Below, piece by piece: positions 26,152-36,366 of a stretch of 64,000 nucleotides of DNA. The position numbers and the translations under genes were made by a program. This DNA is from Mucilaginibacter pallidiroseus. Lineage in GTDB: Bacteria > Bacteroidota > Bacteroidia > Sphingobacteriales > Sphingobacteriaceae. The notes below the pieces were generated by a model that ran no database searches, was not told the DNA's origin, and worked only from the letters and a program-made list of their open reading frames with translations. Location: the NCBI RefSeq assembly GCF_007846085.1, contig NZ_VOEJ01000002.1:62001-126000 (forward strand). The letters run 5' to 3'. Each line of letters begins with the position of its first letter. The first letter of the stretch is position 1.

Positions 26152-26220
26152 GCTTTTACGTTAAATTGCTTCTTAAAAGTATGATTTTAAAGGTGAGCTC
26201 GAGGCAACCAAATTTAAACC

Positions 26221-27096
26221 TTACAATCGGTTGGGATAGTCTGATATAATGCCATCTACACCAAGTGCCTTTATTTCCTTTATCTTTTCGGGATCGTTAA
26301 CTGTCCACGGAATGATCTTGATTCCCTTAGCATGGCAGCCATCAACTACATCCCTGGTTACCATCTTATAATCGGGGCTGTAAATAGTGGGTTTAAAAGA
26401 AAGTGTGGCAAGGTTTTCATTCAGAGTCAATTTATTTGACACCAGCCAGGCTGTGGGTACTTGCGGATATTGCAGGTGCATGATCTCGAGCGTGCGGGCA
26501 TCAAACGATTGAATAATAACGCGATCAAGTACCTTTTTATCTTTTAAAACGCCTATCAGTAAGTCAACAAACTCTTTTGGCCCGGGATGTTCAATATTAT
26601 CTCCTTTTGGGCTAGTCTTGGTTTCGATATTGTAATGCGGCGGCTTGGCTCCTTTTTGTTTAGCGTATGCTTCCACAGTATCAATTAAGGCCGATAATAA
26701 GGGGATATTCACCTTCATTTTCTGCTGCTCCGGAAATTGCGGGTAATACTTGCTGCCAACGTCATATGTCTTAATAATGCCATAAGGCATGTTGTACAAT
26801 CTAAGTGCCTTACCGTCTGCTTTTGTCAGCGTATCGCCGTTTGGTTTTAAAACGAATTTTGGATTGAGATACTGGTCGTGGGATACAATGGGTAGCTTTT
26901 CTTCACTGAACGATATATCCATTTCAAGCGTAACGCCCAAATCGACTGCCTTTTTCATGGCTGCGATAGTATTCTCGGGCATAAGGCCGCGGCCACCGCG
27001 ATGGCCCTGTTTATCAAACGTCTGCTGCGCCGTGGCGGTTTGCGTGATTAGGGTGGCTATTGCAATTGTAAGTGCTTTTGTAAATTTATAAGTCAT
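26221..27096 (-). CDS. Secreted glycerophosphodiester phosphodiesterase
   Basis: Hydrolyses glycerophosphodiesters to sn-glycerol 3-phosphate and an alcohol. 291 aa with a signal peptide (ending ATAQQ). The GDPD TIM-barrel set is complete: H32-R33 (QGHRGGRG), E41-N42 (PENT), E58 and D60 (LEMD), H73 (VSHD) and a C-terminal WTVNDPEKIKEIKALGVDGIISDYP. It lies 64 bp after the DUF5689 lipoprotein gene, separated by a hairpin, and belongs by position to the SusC/SusD locus; partial read-through could link them. Confidence 0.93.
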   Translation of the reverse strand: MTYKFTKALTIAIATLITQTATAQQTFDKQGHRGGRGLMPENTIAAMKKAVDLGVTLEMDISFSEEKLPIVSHDQYLNPKFVLKPNGDTLTKADGKALRLYNMPYGIIKTYDVGSKYYPQFPEQQKMKVNIPLLSALIDTVEAYAKQKGAKPPHYNIETKTSPKGDNIEHPGPKEFVDLLIGVLKDKKVLDRVIIQSFDARTLEIMHLQYPQVPTAWLVSNKLTLNENLATLSFKPTIYSPDYKMVTRDVVDGCHAKGIKIIPWTVNDPEKIKEIKALGVDGIISDYPNRL

Positions 27097-27123
27097 GCTA
27101 ACCGTTTTTGTAAAAATAGAAAA

Positions 27124-27144
27124 GCCGCCTACAATGTAGGCGGC
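27124..27144 (-). terminator. Hairpin between the DUF5689 lipoprotein and GDPD genes
   Basis: Perfect 9-bp stem GCCGCCTAC / GTAGGCGGC with a 3-base loop; minus-strand downstream sequence TTTTCTATTTTT is U-rich. Confidence 0.8.
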
Positions 27145-27160
27145 TTAGTTTTAAAATATA

Positions 27161-28714
27161 TTAGTTAGTCAATTTGTTTCCGTCGGCACCGCCCTCTATG
27201 TCGGTTAAGCCGGCCGTGGCTGAAAGCGTCAGGAAAGTAAATGTGCGCGGTGTTATCCAGGTTTTAGCCGTTGCATCAAAATTACCGCCCAACTTTACAA
27301 ATATCCCGGCATCGGCAGGGGTCGAGTGTGGTATTACGTACTGATTGGTTCCCTGGAAAAAGAACGGCTGTGCTGCACCAGTGCCGTCAACGCTGCTATA
27401 GCGGTCGTTATCTGCAACGCGGTAACCTTTATTTGTTGTAGCATTATACATGGTGGTTTTACCCGTACCGCCAAATATAATAGCATCAACCGGTACAGAT
27501 GCTTCGGTAACGGTTACCCCATCAAAAATGGCAATACCGCCTGCATTACCGCTGTTTGGCAACAAGCCCGAGCTTTTGCTGCCGAAACCGTCGCCATCGT
27601 TAGTTACATAAGCTATAGCACGAATCCATTTGGCAGAACTGATATCGGTAGTGTTTGGCCCGTTGATACGCTTATTGCTACCACCTACATAAAAGAACTC
27701 GCCTTTGGCAACGGTGCCTTCGGTAAGGTTAAATTTATACGTACGACCACCACCGGTTGCCCAGCCTGCTCCCGGTGCATCGCCTGCGTTTGGTGCAGCA
27801 GTGCCTGCATTGGTACACGTAACCACAGCCATAGGTGTTTTACTGAAATCGATAGCACGGGTAGCCCTGAACTGGAAGTACTCGTAATTACCATCGGCAC
27901 CTTTGGTATCATTGATGTAGCCTGTTATAATTACCGGTGCTTTACCCAAATTCACGTTGGGGTCTGGCGGGGCGGTTATATCGCTCACGTCTGATATGCC
28001 GCGCGGCCATAACTGCAATATTTGCCCGCCGTTGGCATCCTGGCCAACAAATAAAATACCTGCTACGGTTGCGCTTGCCGGTAGTTTGGCTTTCGCAAAG
28101 CTTGATGTTGCTTCGGTATGCAGCATGATGCTGTCTGCACCATTTACCAGAAAACGGTCGCCGGCAAATGTGTCCTCAAACGTTGGTGCCGGGGATACCG
28201 TTGCTGTTTTTATCTGTACCAAAGTATTTTCATATTGATCCGGGTTTTGTTTGATAGAATAGCTTGATGCCGATGTGACCCTAACAGCATTATTTTCTGA
28301 TACCTTTTGGATATTAGCCTGTGTAAGGCCTGTTATTTGTAGCGAGCCGTTTACACGTTTTAACACTGTATTTTCAACATTGATAAGCAACGAATCGCCG
28401 GAGTGATATGTGCCGGCTAAGTCGCCAAGGTTAAAAGAGATGCCGCGCAAAACGCCCCTGCGATAATTTTGCATCACAACTACACCTACCGGCACGTTGC
28501 CCGAATCGGGCCTCGAGATTACCGTTCCAGTAATTTGGTAAGCACCCAGCATGTTATCTTTTGTTAAAGTAACATCATTACCCCTGTAAATTGCGCGTAA
28601 ATCGCTCACGGCAATAATTGGGCTAAGCTGCCCCTCGGCAAAATTCTGCTTTTTGCATGAGCCAAGCGCAAAAGCGGCCAGGCAAAGCATTATGTAAAAA
28701 AATCTCATTTTCAT
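27161..28714 (-). CDS. DUF5689 domain lipoprotein of the SusC/SusD locus
   Basis: 517-aa surface or periplasmic lipoprotein. Lipobox LGSC at residues 17-20 is followed by KK. The N-terminal third (about 35-245) is a DUF5689 region with OB-like strands (AYQITGTVISRPDSG, NTLVQIKTATVSPAP); the rest has Gly/Thr-rich beta strands (GYINDTKGADGNYEYFQFRATR) like the lamin-tail or nucleic-acid-binding modules that often accompany DUF5689. It has no catalytic motif I recognise and is a candidate surface glycan- or phosphate-ligand-binding protein. It follows susD by 29 bp in the same operon. An alternative ATG is six bases downstream (28708). Confidence 0.8.
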   Translation of the reverse strand: MKMRFFYIMLCLAAFALGSCKKQNFAEGQLSPIIAVSDLRAIYRGNDVTLTKDNMLGAYQITGTVISRPDSGNVPVGVVVMQNYRRGVLRGISFNLGDLAGTYHSGDSLLINVENTVLKRVNGSLQITGLTQANIQKVSENNAVRVTSASSYSIKQNPDQYENTLVQIKTATVSPAPTFEDTFAGDRFLVNGADSIMLHTEATSSFAKAKLPASATVAGILFVGQDANGGQILQLWPRGISDVSDITAPPDPNVNLGKAPVIITGYINDTKGADGNYEYFQFRATRAIDFSKTPMAVVTCTNAGTAAPNAGDAPGAGWATGGGRTYKFNLTEGTVAKGEFFYVGGSNKRINGPNTTDISSAKWIRAIAYVTNDGDGFGSKSSGLLPNSGNAGGIAIFDGVTVTEASVPVDAIIFGGTGKTTMYNATTNKGYRVADNDRYSSVDGTGAAQPFFFQGTNQYVIPHSTPADAGIFVKLGGNFDATAKTWITPRTFTFLTLSATAGLTDIEGGADGNKLTN

Positions 28715-28743
28715 ATCTGTTTAATTTCTGATAACCGTTTTAA

Positions 28744-30189
28744 CTATTTCTGCCACCAAACTTTGGTGTTAATATCATCGGCACCCTGTGCAGCTACCGC
28801 GGCATTGTAGTTTGCCGTATTACTGGTTTGCACATATGTTGGATAACTTAAGCGGGCCGGCATTTTTCCGCCGTTTAGGAAGCCCGGCCCCGTAGGCAAT
28901 ACCGGGTGGCCGGTACGGCGATACTCAAACCATTGTTCCAGGTCGGTAAAAAACAGTGCGTAGTATTTCTGCTTGTGTATAAGCTCCATCTTTTGATCCA
29001 GCGTGTAGGTATCATCCCACTTCACTTTCTGGAAACCAAGGTACCCGGTTGGTACCGTCAGGTTCCAAAGGCTAATGGCGTTGGTGGCACCGGTTTCATA
29101 GTAGGTTTTGGCCGATTTGGTTGTCCAGCCTTTTGCGGCGGCCTCAGCTAAAATAAATTGCAACTCCGAATAGTTCATCACATTGCCTAGCAGCGCCTCT
29201 GTTTGTAACGAAGTAAGCAGGGTAGATTTCGACGGCGGCGCCTGGCCCGGCTGGTAACCGCTTGGGATGCCTGCATATTCACCATCGGCCAGGGTGGCCC
29301 AGCGGCCAATACGCGGGTCGCTCCACTCGTTCAGGTTATCTACAAAAAAGCTGGCGAGTTTTGGTGTATACCAATCTGCGGGGCGCCATGTAGCAAATGG
29401 CGACACGTACGGCGATACGCCTGTCCATTTTAATATGGCCGAATCATCATTGCTTGCCATAACCGGGTAGTTGGCCGGGTTGGTATCAATCATTTCGGTA
29501 ATTTTGGCCGGCGTATTCAACTCTGTTTTAGCCGAAACCCTTAACAGCAACCTGAGGTATAATGAGTTACCAAACTTGCGCCATTTAGCAGCATTACCCC
29601 CAAATAGCGGGTCGCTTGATGATGCTACATTTGCGCCTGTTTTAAGCAACGTATTTGCTTCTTCAAGTTGCGCAAACATACCTGCGTAAATATCCTGCTG
29701 CTTATCAAACTTAGGCGTAAACAATCCGTCCTTGCCCTGGTTGGCCTCGGTAAAAGGCACATCGCCATAGGTATCTGTAAGTAGCGAGAATACCCATGAG
29801 CGGCATATCAACGCAATAGCCTGGTAAGTTGGGCTTGCTGTTTCGACACCACCGCGGTAAACATCGTTAAGATTGGTTAGCTCCAGGTACCAGTTGCGGT
29901 ATAAATAATCGGCCTCGGCTTTGCGTACATCATAACGGAAAATTTTGCCGTCGCCGTCGCCCATGTTTACCGTTACCTGCATCAGCTCGTTTTGTATGCG
30001 CTGGCTGCGGTTCATGTTTGTAGCCACAATATCAGTTATTGATTGAGCCAGCAAAGCCTGCGGAAGCGGTTTTTCGACCGCGTTAGGGTTAACGCTTAAT
30101 TCTTTAAAGTCCTTCGTGCAAGATGTTGTGCACAAAGCTGATACTAATGTTACCAGATAAATGATACGTATATTGGTTTTCATCGTCAT
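28744..30189 (-). CDS. susD: SusD/RagB-family outer-membrane nutrient-binding lipoprotein
   Basis: 481 aa. Lipobox TTSC with C near residue 24, followed by TKDFKELSVNPN, then the tetratricopeptide-rich SusD core (NLNDVYRGG, YQAIALICRSWVFSLLTDTYGDVPFTEA, LYLRLLLRVSAKT). It belongs to the SusD-like group with the YGDVPFTEA motif. It sits on the cell surface as lid of the SusC transporter. It begins 5 bp after the susC stop codon, the usual coupling. ATGs at 30189 and 30183 are both possible. Ligand unknown. Confidence 0.93.
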   Translation of the reverse strand: MTMKTNIRIIYLVTLVSALCTTSCTKDFKELSVNPNAVEKPLPQALLAQSITDIVATNMNRSQRIQNELMQVTVNMGDGDGKIFRYDVRKAEADYLYRNWYLELTNLNDVYRGGVETASPTYQAIALICRSWVFSLLTDTYGDVPFTEANQGKDGLFTPKFDKQQDIYAGMFAQLEEANTLLKTGANVASSSDPLFGGNAAKWRKFGNSLYLRLLLRVSAKTELNTPAKITEMIDTNPANYPVMASNDDSAILKWTGVSPYVSPFATWRPADWYTPKLASFFVDNLNEWSDPRIGRWATLADGEYAGIPSGYQPGQAPPSKSTLLTSLQTEALLGNVMNYSELQFILAEAAAKGWTTKSAKTYYETGATNAISLWNLTVPTGYLGFQKVKWDDTYTLDQKMELIHKQKYYALFFTDLEQWFEYRRTGHPVLPTGPGFLNGGKMPARLSYPTYVQTSNTANYNAAVAAQGADDINTKVWWQK

Positions 30190-30194
30190 AATAA

Positions 30195-33100
30195 TTAAAA
30201 GGCTACAGTTAGGTTAACACCAAAGGTGCGGGTTGAAGGGAACTGCCCCAGCTCGAAACCCCTTGCAATGGTTGGCGTACCCTGCGCATTGGTGGTAAGG
30301 GTACCAAACTCAGGGTCAAAACCCGGCCAGTTGGTAATGGTTAATAAATCGCGGCCGTAAATGCCCAGCGTAGCACGCTGCAAACCAAGTTTACTTAATA
30401 CTTTAGGGCTAAGGCTGTAGTCAAACCTTGCTTCGCGCAGCTTTATATAATCGGTTGAATAGGTTGCACCTTCTACGTTATCGCGGCCGTAATGCGCATT
30501 GTAATACGTTGGTATATCCTGTGCAATTACATTGTTAGGGCTGTATGTACCATCAGCATTACGGATTACGCCGTTACCAATTATACCGTTGTACCTGCCC
30601 GGTAGCGTATTGGTGGTTTTACCCTGCTCGGCCAGTACAGCAGCTGTAAGCGAGTAAGCCACTGCACCATATTGGGCATCAACCAAAAAGCTCATGCTAA
30701 ACTGTTTGTACCTAAACTGGTGGCCCATGCTCATTTTCCAAAGCGGGATAGAGTTGCCGATGTATTTAACACTGTCTGTCAATTGCGGGTAGCCGTTTTG
30801 GTAAACTATCTGGCCATCAGGCGAGCGCTGGTAGCCACGCCCATATAATGCGCCCATGCTGTTACCAACTTGTGCCACTACCTGGCCCCTGCCACCCGGG
30901 CCGCTTTGCAATGTTAAAGGCAGATCATTTGTTAATGATATCACCTTATTGCTATTGGCCGAGAAAGTGTAGTTGATGTTCCAGTTGAAGCTTTTTGTTT
31001 TAACAGGTGTACCGTTTGCGGTGATCTCGATACCACGGTTTTGCACATCGCCTGCGTTTATCACCGCCTCGTTGTAGCCTGTTGCGGGATCGAGTGCGTT
31101 GCGCAAGATTTGCGATTTGGTGTTGCTTTTATACAAAGCCACATCCAAACCTAAACGGCTGCCAAAGAAACGGATATCGGCACCAATCTCAGCACTGGTT
31201 GTTCGTAACGAGCGGAGATCGGGGTTAGCCACCAGCGTTGGGTTATACAACCCGCCGGGGAACGTGGCACTTGCTACATAATTATATGATGTTAAATACG
31301 GGTCCTGCCCGCCGCTGCCCACGCTGGCGTATGAGCCGCGAAGTTTTGCATAGCTGATAAACGATGGCATTTTAACCATTTCGGATATTACAGCACTTAA
31401 GTTAACCGACGGATAGAAGAACGATACGTTGCGGGTTGATGTAGCCGAAGCCAAAACTCCGTTCCAGTCGTTACGCCCGGTTATGTCCATAAACAGGAAG
31501 TCTTTATAACCAACTGTGGCAATACCATAAAAGCTGTTAATCTTGTATTTGCTTTGGTATGGGTAAGCTACCAACACACCCGCCTTATTGGCCAGCGTGT
31601 AAACGCCCGGATACAAAAGCGAATCAGCACGCAAGTCGGCACGGTTGTACGTATTTACAAGCATGCTACCACCTGCAGATATGGAAGCCGACCAATCCTT
31701 ATTGATTTGCTTGGCATATCGTAGCAAGAAATCGTTGTTGATTTCTTGTGAATTGATGCTTTGCGTACGGAACATACCTTTCCTGAACTTTTCGGTATCG
31801 TAAGGCCTTTGCTGCGAACGCTGATCGTATGATGTGGTAAGCGCAGTACGCACCATGATGCTAAACTCCTTTGTAAAGTTGTAGGTTGCCTGTATGTTAC
31901 CCAACACATCATTACGGGTAGACTTATTCAGCATCTCGTACGAGATCAGGTAAGGGTTATCCGGGAAACTGCTGAACGGGTAGCTTTGGTTGATGTTGGT
32001 TTTACCCGGCAACCAGTAATCTTTTAACCAGGCTAAATCACCATTTGGTACCCAAAACATGTTCCAGTACATCAACGATTGATTGTTGTAACCGGTTGAC
32101 GGAAGGTTGTCGCTGGCTTTGTTGGTATAGCTGATCTTGGCATTGATCTGCAACTTATCGGTAACCTTTTGATTAGCGGATAACGCTACCGTGTTACGCC
32201 CGTAACCTGTGTTTGGCAGTATCCAGGTGTTTTTAACATTGGTGGCCGAAAAACGTACCGATGTTTTATCGGTACCGCCATCAAGCGTTACGCTGTTAGT
32301 GTATGTTTTGCCGGTTTCAAAAAAGTCTTTACGTGCATTTGGGTAAGCTACCCATGGCGTGCGTGTGGTACCACCGGTATGCGTAATAGGATCATACTGA
32401 AAATACGACTGCCCATCAAACTTGGGTCCCCATGCCGAGCTGGTGCTGCGTGTGCTTGCGCCGTCGGCAGTGGCACCAAATGAGTAGTAATTTTCGCCAT
32501 CGGCACCCTGTCCGTATTGGTACTGATAATCTGGCCAGCGTGATATTTGCTCGAAGGCCGTATTGGAGTTGATTGTTACACCAATGCCTTTTTTAACGCG
32601 GCCGCTTTTAGTAGTAATAATTATAGCGCCATTGGCACCGCGCTGGCCATAAAGTGCAGCAGCACTTGGGCCTTTTAGTACGGTTATATCCTGTATATCC
32701 TCTGGGTTGATGTCATTTAAGCCGCTGCCAAAATCCACCGGCGATTCGCTGTCGAGATAAGCGCCGTTACCGGTATCCGTGCGGCGGCCGCTACCGTGGT
32801 TAATAACCACACCATCAACCACAATTAATGCATCATTTTCGCCTGTAAGGTTACTTTCGCCGCGTAAAATAATTTTATTTGAACCGGATGGGCCACCGTT
32901 TGAGCGGATAAGGTTAAGACCAGCCACCTTGCCAGATAATGCATCCGTCCAGTTATTCGATAATGCTTCTGTTAACTGCTCGCCCCTTACTTTGGTAACG
33001 GCATAGCCCAACGCCTTTTCCTCGCGTTTAATACCAAGTGCAGTTACCACAACCTCGTTAAGTGCGTTGCTGGTAATGCCCATTACTATTTTGGTATCTT

Positions 33101-33620
33101 TCGTATTTTTGGCGAAGGCAGTGGTTTGCGGCTCAAAGCCAAGCATGGAGAACGTAACGTTTGCGCCACTTGTTACACGGATGTTAAACCTGCCGTCGGC
33201 ATTGGTAATGCCCAGCATCTGTTTGTTGCTGCTCACGGTAACGCCTATCAGCGGCAGGTTATCATCGCCAGAGAATACTACGCCACTTACAGCTACAACA
33301 TCAAGCTTTTTGATGACCAGGTTGCCGCCAATGTTTTTCATGCCTACGTTGGCCTGTATCTCTACCTGCCTCATCAACTCATCAAGGCCCAGATTCCTTG
33401 AGGCCAGGTGTATTACTTTGCCTGTGTTGATATCGGCATCGTATGATACCCTGAATTTGTAAACCGCTTGCAGGCGGTCAATTATTTGGGCAATGCTTAC
33501 GTTATTGCTAAAAGTGAGTTTGTTATTGTTGATCTGGGCAGTCGCTGTCAGCACCGTTGCAGCGGTAATGAAGCAGCATAGCAATAGCTTGCTCATGTTA
33601 AGTAAAAGTTTACGATACAT
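30195..33620 (-). CDS. susC: SusC/RagA-family TonB-linked outer-membrane transporter with STN domain
   Basis: 1141 aa. In order: signal peptide (ending TATAQ), an STN secretin/TonB N-terminal domain (about 40-105; NVSIAQIIDRLQAVYKFRVSYDADI), a carboxypeptidase-regulatory-like domain (about 112-195), the TonB-dependent plug (about 200-330; DALSGKVAGLNLIRSNG, GQRGANGAIIITTKSG) and a 22-strand barrel. The STN domain marks it as a signalling transducer that contacts a FecR-type anti-sigma factor, which is encoded 9 bp upstream. It should import the ligand captured by SusD and signal ligand presence to the sigma factor at 36385-36960. Confidence 0.95.
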   Translation of the reverse strand: MYRKLLLNMSKLLLCCFITAATVLTATAQINNNKLTFSNNVSIAQIIDRLQAVYKFRVSYDADINTGKVIHLASRNLGLDELMRQVEIQANVGMKNIGGNLVIKKLDVVAVSGVVFSGDDNLPLIGVTVSSNKQMLGITNADGRFNIRVTSGANVTFSMLGFEPQTTAFAKNTKDTKIVMGITSNALNEVVVTALGIKREEKALGYAVTKVRGEQLTEALSNNWTDALSGKVAGLNLIRSNGGPSGSNKIILRGESNLTGENDALIVVDGVVINHGSGRRTDTGNGAYLDSESPVDFGSGLNDINPEDIQDITVLKGPSAAALYGQRGANGAIIITTKSGRVKKGIGVTINSNTAFEQISRWPDYQYQYGQGADGENYYSFGATADGASTRSTSSAWGPKFDGQSYFQYDPITHTGGTTRTPWVAYPNARKDFFETGKTYTNSVTLDGGTDKTSVRFSATNVKNTWILPNTGYGRNTVALSANQKVTDKLQINAKISYTNKASDNLPSTGYNNQSLMYWNMFWVPNGDLAWLKDYWLPGKTNINQSYPFSSFPDNPYLISYEMLNKSTRNDVLGNIQATYNFTKEFSIMVRTALTTSYDQRSQQRPYDTEKFRKGMFRTQSINSQEINNDFLLRYAKQINKDWSASISAGGSMLVNTYNRADLRADSLLYPGVYTLANKAGVLVAYPYQSKYKINSFYGIATVGYKDFLFMDITGRNDWNGVLASATSTRNVSFFYPSVNLSAVISEMVKMPSFISYAKLRGSYASVGSGGQDPYLTSYNYVASATFPGGLYNPTLVANPDLRSLRTTSAEIGADIRFFGSRLGLDVALYKSNTKSQILRNALDPATGYNEAVINAGDVQNRGIEITANGTPVKTKSFNWNINYTFSANSNKVISLTNDLPLTLQSGPGGRGQVVAQVGNSMGALYGRGYQRSPDGQIVYQNGYPQLTDSVKYIGNSIPLWKMSMGHQFRYKQFSMSFLVDAQYGAVAYSLTAAVLAEQGKTTNTLPGRYNGIIGNGVIRNADGTYSPNNVIAQDIPTYYNAHYGRDNVEGATYSTDYIKLREARFDYSLSPKVLSKLGLQRATLGIYGRDLLTITNWPGFDPEFGTLTTNAQGTPTIARGFELGQFPSTRTFGVNLTVAF

Positions 33621-33629
33621 AGCGTTTGA

Positions 33630-34598
33630 TTAATATATGAGGATAGAATTTTCGTTTTTAAACCTGTATTTGATGCCTGTTGCATAGTGCAGGCCATCCA
33701 GCATTTTGGCAAGGCCGTAGTCTTTCATTTCGCCGCTAAAGCCGGAGTGCTTGTTTGCAGAGGCGGCAACCTCGACCCTTACATTATAGTAGCGGGTTAT
33801 TTTTTGCGCTATTTGTGCGGCATTACTGTTATTAAAGTATAGTACACCGTTTTGCAAGCTGGCCGCATCACTCACATTTACAGGCGTTTTATTAATTTTT
33901 GCATTGGCCAGCATATAATTGAGCTGCTCACCTGCTTTTAACATGGTGGTTGTTTTGCCGTTAACTACGCCAACCAGGCCGGTGGCTACCTTAACTTCTT
34001 CATTGTTACCCTTGCGCGAGTAGACATTAAAGGAGGTGCCCAATACGTTTACTTTTGAACTATTGGCGGTATTTACAATGAATGATTTTTGGGCATTGTG
34101 CTTAACATCAAAAAACGCTTCGCCAGTAAGTGTAACCTCCCTTGTTTTGCCGCCGAAGCTGTTGCTCACCACAAGGTTTGAATTTGGGGCCAGGTAAACT
34201 ACAGATCCGTCGGGCAGTTGTACCTGCCTGCGTTCTTTAATTGTTTTTACAATTACCGGGGCATTGTTTGCACTGTCATGATGTATCCGTAGCGAATACC
34301 AGGTAGCAAAGCAGGCTATTAACACTGTTGCAGCTATACTAAGCAGGCCAAATAATCGAGTTATTTTTCCCTTTTGCTGACTGGGTGTTGTTTGCTCAAA
34401 AACACGGTCGAGCACTTTTACCCATTCCTTATGCACTACATCGTCGCTAACCGGCTGGGTAAGCTGTTTTTGTTTTAATTGCAGTTGTTTCAGTATAATT
34501 TTATTCTCGGCTTTTTCGCTAACCCAGGCTTCGACAGCGGCTATCTCTTCTGCCGTTGCTTCTGCGTTAACGTACCTCATCAGTAATTCCCAATTCAT
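33630..34598 (-). CDS. FecR-type anti-sigma factor
   Basis: 322 aa. An N-terminal cytosolic sigma-binding part (MRYVNAEATAEEIAAVEAWV), one membrane helix near residues 85-105 (LFGLLSIAATVLIACFATWYS), the FecR domain (RRQVQLPDGSVVYLAPNSNLVVSNSFGG, LTGEAFFDVKHN) and a C-terminal DUF4974-like STN partner domain (AAQIAQKITRYYNVRVEV). It relays the SusC signal to the ECF sigma factor. It heads an operon with susC. It is separated from its sigma gene by the phosphoesterase gene and a terminator, and has the shared 16-bp motif 37 bases upstream. Confidence 0.93.
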   Translation of the reverse strand: MNWELLMRYVNAEATAEEIAAVEAWVSEKAENKIILKQLQLKQKQLTQPVSDDVVHKEWVKVLDRVFEQTTPSQQKGKITRLFGLLSIAATVLIACFATWYSLRIHHDSANNAPVIVKTIKERRQVQLPDGSVVYLAPNSNLVVSNSFGGKTREVTLTGEAFFDVKHNAQKSFIVNTANSSKVNVLGTSFNVYSRKGNNEEVKVATGLVGVVNGKTTTMLKAGEQLNYMLANAKINKTPVNVSDAASLQNGVLYFNNSNAAQIAQKITRYYNVRVEVAASANKHSGFSGEMKDYGLAKMLDGLHYATGIKYRFKNENSILIY

Positions 34599-34635
34599 TT
34601 GGTGATCTTTACATAAAGAGGCCCGGGAAGCCCTA

Positions 34636-34651
34636 TTCCACCAAAAGAAAT
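34636..34651 (-). promoter_or_regulatory. 16-bp motif upstream of fecR (copy 1)
   Basis: Minus-strand ATTTCTTTTGGTGGAA, identical to 36367-36382. Its GGTGGAA part could act as a -35-like element for an ECF sigma factor. Copies stand 37 and 55 bases before the two start codons. Confidence 0.55.
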
Positions 34652-34760
34652 TGTTAATAGTGGATAAACTTTTTGTTAAGGACGGTTTGAGATAGTGGGT
34701 AGTTGGCAGTTACTAGTTAGAAATTTGCATTTCTGTCATTGTGCCACGTTGCTATCTTTT

Positions 34761-34787
34761 AAAAAAAAGCGGCCCGCTCGCCGGGCC
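34761..34787 (-). terminator. Terminator of the metallophosphoesterase gene
   Basis: GGCCCG / CGGGCC stem with 5-base loop; minus strand continues GCTTTTTTTTAAAAG. It separates the phosphoesterase from fecR. Confidence 0.85.
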
Positions 34788-34811
34788 ACCTATTTATTAA
34801 ATTAAAACACG

Positions 34812-36311
34812 TTAAAGGGAAATCTCTTGCGAGTATTGCTTACCAAATCTATCGGTAGCAACAACCTTAATGACTTTTGCCCCGGCAGACGGGCGGGCAA
34901 AAAACAGGTGGTCGGTTAGGGTTGGGTCAACCCATTTATGTTTTTTAGGGAGTTGGTCGCCGGCATACAACTCAACCGTCCAGGGGTCAAAATCAACGCG
35001 CTGCTGCATAGAGCCTTTCGGCGCGCCATCCTCAAACCACTCTACCTTCCATTGTTTATCCCAGTTCCAAACGTTGGCCGCAACTTCGTCCGGCGCATTT
35101 TTCACATAGCCTTTTGGGTAAATTTTAAGTTGGTAATCTTTTGGCTTATTGGTGGATTTATAGAACCAACTGATGTCGTTGCCCTGTACTTCATAAACGG
35201 CGTAGCCTTCAGGCGTGCCGTCACTGCATATCGGGCCTGTCCACCAGGCACCGCAAATGGTACCGTGTACGTGCTCGGTTATATTGCCGTTTTCCCATTT
35301 TTCGTTCATATGGGTGTGGCCCGACATGATGTGCACCTTATAAGGCGCTAATATTTTATATAACTGCTCGCGGTTTGATACCGTTCCGCCCAACTCTTCC
35401 TGTTTATCGTTGTTGCGGCGCATGGCACCCGTATTGGTTGGGATATGCAACGATACCACCACGGTGCTGCCTGGCTTCACTTGCTTTAAATCCTGCTCCA
35501 GCCATTGCAACTGTGTTTCGGTTAGGTAGCCTATATATTTTTTAGCTGTGCCGATGAAAAACACATCATCCAACATTACATAATGAATATTGCCGCGGTT
35601 AAAAGAGTAGTATGTAGGGCCAAAGTTTTGCTTAAAGGTATCGGCCGAGTAATCATCTGTGCGTGCGTTAAGGTCCATATCATGGTTACCTATCACGTTA
35701 AAGAACGGAACACCCGTTATGCGTACAGCTTCGCGGTAATCCTCAATCAGTTCAAAGTGATCCCATACAAGGTCGCCGCAGCCAACGGCATGCACAAGCG
35801 TCCCGGCAGGATAGTTTGATACCAGGTCACGTAGATCGGGTGCCGGGCGGTCAATCAAGGCCTGCGCATCTTTTTTAGATATAATTTGCGGATCGGCCCA
35901 CACCACAAACACATGGTTTTTATCATCCTTTTCCAAACGCTCCAACTGAAAGTTGGCCGTAAACGTGTTTGACTTGGTATCAATTGCCTTATAAAAATTT
36001 GCAATACCCTTATTATGCGGTATGGCGTAACCTGCCGGGATGGTAATGTATACAAACCTGGCGGTCTTATTGCTTAGCAACTGATAATTGCCGCTTTTAT
36101 CTGTAAGGGCAATATTAACGCCATCGGTTACGGCAACGTTAGGTATGCCTGCACCGTTGCTTTGCACCCTACCTTTAAGGGTAAGGTTGGTGATGTCAAT
36201 TTTATCAGCAAGGCCGGGGGTAGTTGGGTTGGCAAGGGTAATACCTGCAGGCACAGTAAGCGCTGCGCCGCCAAGGCCAAGCACTTTTATAAAATCTCTT
36301 CTGTTGGACAT
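34812..36311 (-). CDS. Secreted calcineurin-like metallophosphoesterase
   Basis: 499 aa. The N-terminus MSNRRDFIKVLGLGGAALTVP is a twin-arginine signal, so the start is at 36311 and not at 36365. A MetallophosN beta-domain (about 40-125) is followed by the metal-binding core: ADPQ (about 140), GDLVWD, GNHD, SLHIP and GHTH, all in order, and then a MetallophosC domain. The first motif reads D-P-Q where D-x-H is usual, as in several secreted phosphoesterase groups. It is expected to hydrolyse phosphomono- or diesters outside the cytoplasm. It lies between the sigma and anti-sigma genes and carries the shared 16-bp motif upstream. Confidence 0.9.
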   Translation of the reverse strand: MSNRRDFIKVLGLGGAALTVPAGITLANPTTPGLADKIDITNLTLKGRVQSNGAGIPNVAVTDGVNIALTDKSGNYQLLSNKTARFVYITIPAGYAIPHNKGIANFYKAIDTKSNTFTANFQLERLEKDDKNHVFVVWADPQIISKKDAQALIDRPAPDLRDLVSNYPAGTLVHAVGCGDLVWDHFELIEDYREAVRITGVPFFNVIGNHDMDLNARTDDYSADTFKQNFGPTYYSFNRGNIHYVMLDDVFFIGTAKKYIGYLTETQLQWLEQDLKQVKPGSTVVVSLHIPTNTGAMRRNNDKQEELGGTVSNREQLYKILAPYKVHIMSGHTHMNEKWENGNITEHVHGTICGAWWTGPICSDGTPEGYAVYEVQGNDISWFYKSTNKPKDYQLKIYPKGYVKNAPDEVAANVWNWDKQWKVEWFEDGAPKGSMQQRVDFDPWTVELYAGDQLPKKHKWVDPTLTDHLFFARPSAGAKVIKVVATDRFGKQYSQEISL

Positions 36312-36366
36312 ATCTCTCGGGGATTGATTTGTTGCTTTTTTAAAGTAAGAGCAACTAAACAGCAAT